Assembly: GCA_964555935.1 (NCBI GenBank)
Contig: CAZKUN010000172.1
Coordinates: 1-20,193 of the forward strand
Reading direction: 5' to 3'
From: CAZKUN01 sp964555935
Lineage (GTDB): Bacteria > Armatimonadota > Zipacnadia > Zipacnadales > VGFC01
Length of the DNA stretch: 20,193 nt
In this document: piece by piece, positions 8,601 through 14,830 of the stretch
Position numbering within the stretch: the stretch's first letter is position 1
Layout of the letters: each line of letters begins with the position of its first letter
Translations under genes and position numbers: made by a program
The notes under the pieces: generated by a model
The model's database searches: none
What the model was told of the DNA's origin: nothing
Seen by the model: the letters and a program-made list of their open reading frames with translations, nothing else

Positions 8601-10778
8601 TTTGATGACGTCATCAAGGGCGTCATCTTCTATCTGTTCTTGTTGCTTCCATTCGCATTCTTCGCCGAACGTCTGTTCCTGGCATCGCCCGAAGTCAAGT
8701 GGCAGATTGTCGGATGCTTCGGGATCTTCATGGCGGTCTTCCTGCTCCTGGCGCTCGTCCATCCGGCCTTCTCGATCAGCTTCACAGCGCCGGTTATCTT
8801 GCTCGCCTTCATCATCCTCTCGCTGAGCATCATTGTAATCAGCATCATCGTGCGCAAGTTTGAGGACCAGATGAAGGAGGTCAAGTACGAGCAGACGGGC
8901 ATCCACACTGCCGACGTCGGACGCCTCAGCGCGTCCGCCGCGGCCTTTAGCCTTGGCATCAGTAACCTGCGTCGGCGCAAGACGCGGACGCTGCTGACGT
9001 GTATTACGCTCATCCTACTGACGTTCACGGTCCTGTCGTGCACGTCGGTCGTCCAGGCCATGCGCTCGAACCGGATAAAACTGCCCAAGGAAGCTCCATA
9101 CGACGGGATCTTGATCCGAGACAAGACCTGGAGTCCAATCGGCGAACCGACCACCGCGATCATGCGGAACGAGTATGGCGGCGAGGTCCTGAACGCCGAA
9201 GCCGTGGCCGCGGGGACCGAGCAGCCGCGCGAGATCCCGGTCGCTCCGCGATCGTGGTACTTCGGCGCGCGAATCGGCCAGCAGTCGTTCGTGAGCGTCC
9301 ACCGCGGCGACCAGGAGTACCAGGCGACCGCGATGGTCGGGCTCTCGCCCGAAGAGCGCGACGTCTGGGGCGTCGACGAGGACGGCGGGGATCGGCTCAC
9401 CAAGTTCGTGAAGAGCGGACGGTGGTTTGAGCCGGACGACGAGTACGCGTGTATCGTGCCCGAGGGCATGGCCGATAAGCTGAAGCTCGACGACAGCGAT
9501 GTCGGCAATGCGTTCGTCTCCGTGTTTGGCAAGGACCTGCGCGTCATTGGCATCGTGCAGTCGAGCAAGCTCAAGCGCCACAATGACCTCGACGGCGAGC
9601 CGATCACACCGGTTGACTACCTTCTGATGCAAGAGCAGCAGGCGCAACAGCAGGCCTCCGGCGGCGAGCGCTCCGAGGACGAGTTGCGGGAGTACATTCA
9701 CCTTGCGCCCGACGCAGTGCTGCTCGTTCCGTACCGATTCGCCATTAACGTCGGTGGCTCGCTCCGTTCGGTAACGATCGGCTTTGAGGGGCTTGAGCAC
9801 GAAGAGATCATCAACCGCGTCGATAACCTGATGGAGCGCATTGAACTCAACATCTATGCTGGCGTCGGCGGCGAGACATACCTCTGCAGCTCGGTCCAGT
9901 CGACCAGCTTCAGCGGTGCCGGCGACCTGATTATTCCGATCCTGATTGCCGCCTGCATCGTTCTCAACACGATGCTCGGCAGCGTGTACGAGCGGACGAA
10001 GGAAATCGGCATCTACAGTGCGCTTGGGCTCGCGCCGATACACATTGCCTCGCTGTTCGTCGCCGAGGCCTGCGTGTACGCCATCCTTGGCGCGATCGCG
10101 GGCTATCTGTTCGGACAGTCTTTGTCGAAGATCCTGTATGACTTCGGCTTGCTGCAGGGGCTCAACCTCAACTACTCATCGCTCTCCGCTGTGATGAGCA
10201 CTCTCATCATCATGGTGACCGTGTTGCTGTCGGTCATCTACCCGGCGAAGAAGGCGTCTGAGATTGCGGTCCCGGGCATCGAGCGTCGCTGGCGGCTGCC
10301 GGATCCAGTCGATGACAAACTCGACATGATCCTGCCCTTCACCGTTACCGGCGACCAGGCGATGGGGGTCAACATGTTCCTCAAGGAGTTCCTCGAGGCG
10401 CATGCCGACTACTCGCTTGGACATTTCTCAACCGGTGACATAAAGCTCGAGTCGGTGACGTCTGAAGGCGGCGAGGGCTTCGACCTCAATCTCATGGTCT
10501 GGCTCGCGCCATACGACCTGGGCGTGTCCGAGCGCCTGTCGCTCCTGACGGTGCCGGATCCTGAAGAGGACGAGGTCTTCCAGATCCGCGCAGTTATCGC
10601 CCGTGAAAGCGGAGACGAGTCATCTTGGATCCGCGTCACGCGCAACTTCGTTAACATGCTGCGCAAACAGTACCTGCTGTGGCGTACGTTCCCGGCCGGC
10701 TTGAAGGGACAGTACGGGCAGCGTGGCCGTGACTTCGTTGACGGGAAAGTTACCGAGGATGCCGCGGGCGGCGAGTAG
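5604..10778 (+). CDS. Giant fusion: degenerate M28 peptidase-like ectodomain + FtsX/MacB-type ABC permease
   Basis: The 1724 residues start at ATG 5604 (GAGG at 5591-5594), giving a signal peptide (about 1-36); the frame is open further upstream, but without a signal-like start. Residues 40-345 and 525-660 resemble an M28 aminopeptidase with a PA-type insert (about 155-245). The metal and catalytic sites are changed: AYYDS (Tyr286 for His), GAEN (Asn302 for Asp), SGHFQGLSGS (His333-Phe334 for Glu-Glu) and VDTPLDTPEYV (Asp632 for His); only Asp531 is kept. Residues 345-525 are a charged helical insertion. Residues 660-1000 are unassigned; KGRIVRF...IEGAISVAR looks like a carboxypeptidase-regulatory-like beta domain. 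Helices lie near 1006-1025, 1035-1053 and 1060-1082, then the FtsX set 1128-1154, 1441-1462, 1482-1505 and 1529-1549, with a MacB-like outer domain at 1155-1440 and coupling helix YERTKEIGIYSALG. The tail (1555-1724) should be cytoplasmic. It probably pairs with the small permease and zinc-ribbon ATPase. Substrate unknown. Confidence 0.85.
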   Translation: MIVIHSCRVRSLAALVAPWILGIVFLAAFAPQGLAARQTEEEHVLASDTDYQTVAGTIDLDEIQATIDRLSAIPSRITGYPGCEDAAEYVEGKFNDLGLDDVGIETFPLVVPTVVRDEAGNAATVTVNGETTALPIEPMWPNLVRLPKTPRNGLSGRLIYAHKGSLREFNGLDVTGSIVLLDHNCASEWYNGPLLGATAVLFIEPEETIRGEAEQKFMSMPVDLPRFWVPKEVADHLLGVLQSEDRVDVRLDCDMLWKKVTAKNIVGKITGSDPSLAKETVVLQAYYDSISVVPTKAPGAENACSIASLFQIIKALKAHPPKRTVMFLATSGHFQGLSGSKWFIRNRIRGARQDKRVKRMFELVENSRRDLQEAAERVWEEEPEPTYEEEDEGEEERKTPDQIATERLKALSRLLKSLRTVEKNNKKLRSTIKKARKDDDPNEGIQAERQLDKDEIEDRLEHIDRFDTKHGVIETAFTDAEAAIKGSRDTSKEASLTTKEVALDAAKDAVDEVMNALDLSDQNIQLWISVDLSSHNETFGVFYKGYFYNYSEAIQWKFSDIGKKSREYGELIGDALGVDSGTRLVDGINAIQGKTWSVYMAGKLALSNEVATLAGIPGIGFATVNDSRPQVDTPLDTPEYVNSEAIFRQTQFLACLLCDLISISEPTDLYDLRLDDNFVEVKGRIVRFKPEVSTFPDDPIEGAISVARTAYNSKSCMGVRAEMFDISTNVEMSAEELLKKQSGDRTVERDIFTEGGRIHILGMPNVRARGGEINIDSYALDPDDGRVVMAPDMGVNGGEKYPTAVAMDQDIKPVAAVLFRCEPMAIYDMVDQRFFELLREIYVFDSATDAAPHEYGYVLPMKPQEFTSAYEPVAVVYGSPGTYVKIAMGASVLGLRFILVNPTDENPDGEGYLIERHPSMYATPYRVALDMWRLDDDRINTLVKHGIENSRIQSAHEEAFAHLKQASQHLRAKQYDRFMVSARQAWSFESRAYPDTRKTFDDVIKGVIFYLFLLLPFAFFAERLFLASPEVKWQIVGCFGIFMAVFLLLALVHPAFSISFTAPVILLAFIILSLSIIVISIIVRKFEDQMKEVKYEQTGIHTADVGRLSASAAAFSLGISNLRRRKTRTLLTCITLILLTFTVLSCTSVVQAMRSNRIKLPKEAPYDGILIRDKTWSPIGEPTTAIMRNEYGGEVLNAEAVAAGTEQPREIPVAPRSWYFGARIGQQSFVSVHRGDQEYQATAMVGLSPEERDVWGVDEDGGDRLTKFVKSGRWFEPDDEYACIVPEGMADKLKLDDSDVGNAFVSVFGKDLRVIGIVQSSKLKRHNDLDGEPITPVDYLLMQEQQAQQQASGGERSEDELREYIHLAPDAVLLVPYRFAINVGGSLRSVTIGFEGLEHEEIINRVDNLMERIELNIYAGVGGETYLCSSVQSTSFSGAGDLIIPILIAACIVLNTMLGSVYERTKEIGIYSALGLAPIHIASLFVAEACVYAILGAIAGYLFGQSLSKILYDFGLLQGLNLNYSSLSAVMSTLIIMVTVLLSVIYPAKKASEIAVPGIERRWRLPDPVDDKLDMILPFTVTGDQAMGVNMFLKEFLEAHADYSLGHFSTGDIKLESVTSEGGEGFDLNLMVWLAPYDLGVSERLSLLTVPDPEEDEVFQIRAVIARESGDESSWIRVTRNFVNMLRKQYLLWRTFPAGLKGQYGQRGRDFVDGKVTEDAAGGE

Positions 10779-10828
10779 TATCGACACCGGGCGTCCGTTG
10801 ACTGACGACACCAGGCAGGGGTCAACTA

Positions 10829-12823
10829 ATGGCAGACAAGAAGCACGTCGACGACGAGCTTGAGCTTTACCGAGGGCTGATGGATGAGCCCACCGAATTC
10901 GAAGAAGGATTCGGGGGGATCACCATCATCGGCGCGCTGTTCATCGGGTTCGTGATGCTCCCGGGCGCGATCTACCTTGGTTTGGTCGCGGGAGCATCAA
11001 TGGGCCCCGCGGCGGAGTGGACGACGATCATCCTTTTCACGGAGATCGCTCGTCGCTCGTTCATGACGCTAAGCCGGCAGCAGGTCTACATACTTTTCTA
11101 TGTGGCGGCGGCGCTCGCGAGCGCATCAGGAGGCTTGCACCTCGCTGGTGGCGTCTTTGCCGGCAAGATCTGGGACGCTTACTTCATCGGCTCTCCCGCC
11201 GCTCGCGGCCTGGGCATCGCCGACCAGATCCCGAACTGGGTCTGTCCTGCGGCGGACTCGCCTGCCCTGCTCAAGCGCACGTTCTTCCACCAAGACTGGC
11301 TCCTGCCGGTCAGTATCCTGCTCCTGGGACAGATCCTGGGCCGCATGAACTGGTTCGGCCTGGGCTACGTGCTCTTCCGCGTCACATCTGACATCGAACG
11401 CCTCCCCTTCCCGTTCGCCGCCATCCAGGCCCAAGGCGCGACGGCGCTCGCTGAAAGCACGACCAAGAGCGAGACCTGGCGCTGGCGGATGTTCTCCATC
11501 GGGTCGATGATGGGATTGGTCTTCGGCGTGTTCTACCTTGGCATACCGACGCTAACTGGCGCCGTGCTCAACAAGCCGCTCCAGCTCATCCCAATCCCGT
11601 TCGTCGATCTCACCCGCAACACGCAGCGCTTCCTGCCCGCCACGCCGACCGGATTTGTGTGTGACCTTGGGCCGGTGCTGGCTGGTTTCGTCGTCCCCTT
11701 CTGGGCTGTTGTCGGCGCGTTCCTGCAGGCGTGCGTGACTCTTGTGCTCTGCCCCACGCTGTTCAAGATGAACATCCTCCAGCACTGGCGTCCGGGCATG
11801 GATACCATCGAGACCTCGTTCGCCAACTCGATCGACTTCTTCTTCAGCATCGGCATCGGCGTGTCGTTTGCCGTCGCGGTCGTCGGCATGTTCACGGTCA
11901 CGCAGGCACTCATTGCGAAGAAACGCGATCAGCACGCGGCCACCGAGGCTTCTGAACCGAGGTGGACGCCGCCTCCGGGCCGTGGAGACGTGCCCATATC
12001 GGTGTGCCTAGGCATGTGGATCGTCTCAACCATCGGCTACGTCGCGCTGTGCGCCGTTATGATCCCGAAGTTCCCCATCATCTTCGTCGTCTTCTTCGGG
12101 TTCATCTTCACGCCTCTGAACTCGTACATCGACGCTCGCATGCTCGGGCTGACGGGGCAGTGGGCCGGCCTCCCGATGGTGAAGGAGGGGACGATCATCC
12201 TCTCCGGCTACAAGGGTGTCGACATCTGGTTCGCGCCTATCCCGAACTTCGACCACGGCGGACAGGCCATGAAGTTCCGCGTCGTTGAACTCACCGGGAC
12301 CAGAATCACCGGCCTGATAAAGGCCGAGTTGTTGATCCTGCCGATCTCAGTCTTCTGCAGCTTGCTGTTCTGGCAGTTCATCTGGCGGCTCGCGCCGATC
12401 CCATCTGTCAATTACCCGTACGCCCAGAAGATGTGGCATCTGTCGGCGCTGCAGCGTGGTCTTTGGATGACGGCCACGTTCTCGGAGAACAATCTCTTCT
12501 CGCGCGCCTTCTACTGGCCCTACGTCTTCGGAGGGTTCGGGTTTGGGATCGTCACATACACGGCCCTGTCGGCTCTCAGATTGCCCACTCTCCTCGTCTA
12601 CGGAATCATGCGAGGGCTAGGCCAATTGCCACACGGTCTCTTCCCGGAGATGGTCGGAGCGCTACTCAGTCGCTTCTACTTCGAGAAGAAATACGGGCGC
12701 AAGCGCTGGAAGCAGCAGGCCGCCGTGCTCAATGCCGGCTACGCGTGTGGCATGGGTCTCATTGGCATGGGAACTGTCGCCATCGCGCTGATCGCAAAGT
12801 CCGTGTCGCAGTTGCCATACTGA
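10829..12823 (+). CDS. OPT-like peptide transporter family protein (DUF6785/DUF6784 type)
   Basis: A polytopic membrane protein of 664 residues with roughly a dozen or more hydrophobic segments. The first is ITIIGALFIGFVMLPGAIYL (about 31-50). The overall character, the RLPFPFAAIQAQGATAL stretch and the C-terminal block with LPHGLFPEMVGALLSRFYF recall proteins annotated as OPT-like peptide transporters in Armatimonadota and Planctomycetota (DUF6785 followed by DUF6784). OPT proteins import oligopeptides or metal chelates, but this branch has no function known to me. The ATG at 10829 has AGGGG upstream (10816-10820). It lies 50 bp after the giant permease gene and is followed by a strong hairpin, so it is probably the last gene of the block. 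Confidence 0.68.
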   Translation: MADKKHVDDELELYRGLMDEPTEFEEGFGGITIIGALFIGFVMLPGAIYLGLVAGASMGPAAEWTTIILFTEIARRSFMTLSRQQVYILFYVAAALASASGGLHLAGGVFAGKIWDAYFIGSPAARGLGIADQIPNWVCPAADSPALLKRTFFHQDWLLPVSILLLGQILGRMNWFGLGYVLFRVTSDIERLPFPFAAIQAQGATALAESTTKSETWRWRMFSIGSMMGLVFGVFYLGIPTLTGAVLNKPLQLIPIPFVDLTRNTQRFLPATPTGFVCDLGPVLAGFVVPFWAVVGAFLQACVTLVLCPTLFKMNILQHWRPGMDTIETSFANSIDFFFSIGIGVSFAVAVVGMFTVTQALIAKKRDQHAATEASEPRWTPPPGRGDVPISVCLGMWIVSTIGYVALCAVMIPKFPIIFVVFFGFIFTPLNSYIDARMLGLTGQWAGLPMVKEGTIILSGYKGVDIWFAPIPNFDHGGQAMKFRVVELTGTRITGLIKAELLILPISVFCSLLFWQFIWRLAPIPSVNYPYAQKMWHLSALQRGLWMTATFSENNLFSRAFYWPYVFGGFGFGIVTYTALSALRLPTLLVYGIMRGLGQLPHGLFPEMVGALLSRFYFEKKYGRKRWKQQAAVLNAGYACGMGLIGMGTVAIALIAKSVSQLPY

Positions 12824-12851
12824 TTGCGGATGGGCTTGCATAGTAGACCAT

Positions 12852-12891
12852 CGTGTCCCGCCCTTTCTGGGCTCAAACTGGGCGGGACACG
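12852..12891 (+). terminator. Strong hairpin after the transporter block
   Basis: Perfect 12-bp arms CGTGTCCCGCCC (12852-12863) and GGGCGGGACACG (12880-12891) flank a 16-nt loop, 28 bp after the stop codon. No clear T-run follows. It is probably the transcript end or a 3' stability hairpin. Confidence 0.65.
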
Positions 12892-13105
12892 TGCGTGTCT
12901 GTTGCCTGTTGCGAGGTGCATTTCGCAGCGGCTGCAGGAAGAAAACTGGCCATCGGAACCCTGGCCCCGATTCGACGTTTAACTAGAAGACGTGAGGGAT
13001 ATCATAGCACCGCAGGGCTCGCGAGCGGACATCTGTCTCAGCCCCTATTACGTCTTTGAATTCCCGCGCAATACTCAGTCTTAAGCCACGGAGGGAAACA
13101 GTCAG

Positions 13106-13834
13106 ATGACCGCCAAGAGCATCACGCACAAATCCACGAGGGGCTTCACCCTCATTGAATTGCTTGTTGTAATCGCCATCATCGCCATCCTCGCCTCGAT
13201 CCTATTCCCCGTCTTCTCACGTGCCCGCGCCAAGGCGCGCGCTGCGAAGTGTCTGTCGAACATGAAGCAGCTTTCGCTTGCCATGATAATGTATGCCGAC
13301 GACTACGACGAGTTGCTACCTCAGGCAACGCCGAACTGGACGCCCGCGCCGACTGACTATAACTTGCCGACGTGGGATCAGGCGATTATGCCTTACACGC
13401 GCAACGAGGAGATGCTCATCTGCCCGGACAACAAGGGCGGTTGCGCCGCGGATAGCGGCAGTGGCTGTGGGCAGCAGAAGCGAGGCTACGCTCAGACGAA
13501 GTACACCACGCTCGATATCGGGAACAACATCTGGTGCAACTTCATGGGCTACTACCCGGACTCTTCCAGGACCGTCCTCCTCGTCGAGAAGGGCGAATAT
13601 GGCCCGAGCCACGCGGCTGATGCTTCCTGCGAGAAGTTCACTCAGGCCGGCGCCAGCAGCGACTACGAGCCGGATGGCACCGTGAGGCTGCGGCACAACG
13701 ACGGGAATAACTTCGCCTACGCGGACGGCCATGCCAAGTTCAACAGCAAAGGCAGCGGCCCGTTCGCGGAGAGCGACACGGCTACCGGGCGCACGGGTTA
13801 CTGCGAGGACGGCGGCGACTGGCCGGGCAGCTAG
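13106..13834 (+). CDS. Type II secretion/type IV pilin-like protein with prepilin leader
   Basis: Prepilin peptidase cuts such proteins before the Phe of GFTLIELL and the hydrophobic helix anchors the subunit. Here the cut is after Gly13, with Glu18 as the conserved +5 Glu and the helix IELLVVIAIIAILASILFPV. The next segment, ARAAKCLSNMKQLSLAM followed by YADDYDELLP, and the late motif YADGHAKF place it among the DUF1559-like/H-X9-DG secreted prepilin proteins that are abundant in Armatimonadota and Planctomycetota. Several Cys in the middle (CPDNKGGC, GCGQQ) could form disulfides outside the cell. At 242 residues it is a normal length. The ATG at 13106 follows GGAGGG at 13090-13095. These proteins usually occur in many copies and their exact roles are not known. 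Confidence 0.88.
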   Translation: MTAKSITHKSTRGFTLIELLVVIAIIAILASILFPVFSRARAKARAAKCLSNMKQLSLAMIMYADDYDELLPQATPNWTPAPTDYNLPTWDQAIMPYTRNEEMLICPDNKGGCAADSGSGCGQQKRGYAQTKYTTLDIGNNIWCNFMGYYPDSSRTVLLVEKGEYGPSHAADASCEKFTQAGASSDYEPDGTVRLRHNDGNNFAYADGHAKFNSKGSGPFAESDTATGRTGYCEDGGDWPGS

Positions 13835-13870
13835 AGCCTCGCGCCTGACCAACATCTGAATGTCGAAACT

Positions 13871-13907
13871 GGGGGACGGCCCAACGCGGGTCGTCCCCCT
13901 TGTATTT
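13871..13907 (+). terminator. Rho-independent terminator after first prepilin-like gene
   Basis: The arms GGGGGACGGCCC (13871-13882) and GGGTCGTCCCCC (13888-13899), with one G-T pair, flank the 5-nt loop AACGC. A T-rich tail TTGTATTT (13900-13907) follows. This is a classical terminator shape, 37 bp after the stop codon. Confidence 0.8.
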
Positions 13908-13937
13908 CTGGTTGGACCAAGAGAATGGAGGAGGCCC

Positions 13938-14708
13938 ATGTCCCATTGGGAGAGGCAGAAAAGGGGTTTCACCTTGCTGGAGCTGCTCATCGTCATCGCC
14001 ATCATTGCCGTCCTCGCCGCGATCATGTACCCCGTGTTCGCGGCCGCGCGAGCCAAGGCGCGGCAGGTACAGTGCGTGAGCAACGTGACCCAGATTGGCA
14101 TCGCGCTCAAGCTCTACGCAGACGATCACAGCGGGTACCTTCCGTCGTTTAGTCAGAGCCACCCGTCCTTCGTAAACGGTCTCACTGATGCTGAGAAGCA
14201 AACCGCGCTCCCGGGCGTCGTAACGTGGGACGTGAGCATCCAAGATTACCTCAAGTCCACCGACGTGCTCCGGTGTCCCGACAGCCCCTTCAGCCGCAGT
14301 AGCCGGTCCGTGGCTATTGCCGCATACGTCCAGCGCCATGAGATCATCGGCGGGACGCTCTACTTCCTGGGCGAGCGGCTTGGGGCGATCCCGTACCACA
14401 GCCACGTTGTGCTGCTCTTTGAGAAGGGCGCCAACCCTCCCGGCGCTTGGGGCGACGCGATGGGCGAGAACGTCTGGCAGTCCCACGGCTCTTCAGCCGA
14501 TGTGGGCTATAAGACGGACGACTTTCATAGCGGGGGCAAGAACATCTGCTTCCTCGACGGCCACGCGAAGCGCTTCAAACTCGGCACCGGGCCGTTCGCC
14601 AACCAGCCGGGCGGGCCTGCGCCTCCTGGGAGTGTCAGCGCGGAGCCAGGGCAGTGTTACTGGCCGGCGAAGAAGAGCCGCGGCGGCGACTGGCCCGACC
14701 CCTCGTAG
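13938..14708 (+). CDS. Second prepilin-like protein (DUF1559/H-X9-DG type)
   Basis: A 257-residue paralog of the gene before it. The leader MSHWERQKRG is followed by FTLLELLIVIAIIAVLAAI, with the predicted cut after Gly10 and Glu15 at +5. QCVSNVTQIGIALKLYADDHSGYLP corresponds to the MKQL...YADDYDELLP stretch of the neighbour, and CFLDGHAKRF to its DGHAKF motif. The ATG at 13938 is chosen because it has GGAGGAGG at 13927-13934; a longer reading from 13860 would put 26 residues before the leader and overlap the terminator. The protein should be anchored by its first helix and exposed outside the cytoplasmic membrane. The terminator between the two genes suggests partly separate expression. Confidence 0.88.
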   Translation: MSHWERQKRGFTLLELLIVIAIIAVLAAIMYPVFAAARAKARQVQCVSNVTQIGIALKLYADDHSGYLPSFSQSHPSFVNGLTDAEKQTALPGVVTWDVSIQDYLKSTDVLRCPDSPFSRSSRSVAIAAYVQRHEIIGGTLYFLGERLGAIPYHSHVVLLFEKGANPPGAWGDAMGENVWQSHGSSADVGYKTDDFHSGGKNICFLDGHAKRFKLGTGPFANQPGGPAPPGSVSAEPGQCYWPAKKSRGGDWPDPS

Positions 14709-14716
14709 CCGCGCAC

Positions 14717-14803
14717 GCGTCTCGTGCATCCACGCGAAGCCCCTCCACCAAGCCACGCCCGGCGAAGGGACTTCGCCGTGTTTCCCCGAAACGCACGAGA
14801 CGC
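14717..14803. repeat. 11-bp inverted repeat pair enclosing a hairpin
   Basis: GCGTCTCGTGC (14717-14727) is the exact reverse complement of GCACGAGACGC (14793-14803), 65 bp apart. The pair encloses the terminator-like hairpin at 14760-14778. It fills most of the 122-bp gap between the second prepilin-like gene and the VWA gene. The function is unknown. Confidence 0.55.
14760..14783 (+). terminator. Terminator-like hairpin after second prepilin-like gene
   Basis: CGGCGAAG (14760-14767) and CTTCGCCG (14771-14778) are perfect 8-bp arms with a GGA loop, followed by the short T-rich tail TGTTT. It lies 52 bp after the stop codon. Confidence 0.6.
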
Positions 14804-14830
14804 ACGCGATTCGATGCGCTCTGGTAGCCA

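Noticed and set aside
9015..10043. Long antisense open frame (342 codons) inside the giant permease gene
   Set aside because: High GC keeps antisense frames open; the sense frame shows clear domains and the antisense product has no recognisable motif. The same applies to antisense frames at 6330-7208, 8055-8906, 8630-9607 and 14635-15627.
12979..13005. Promoter for the first prepilin-like gene (TTAACT, 15 bp, TATCAT)
   Set aside because: The -10 box is fair, but the -35 match and the spacer are poor; not strong enough to list.
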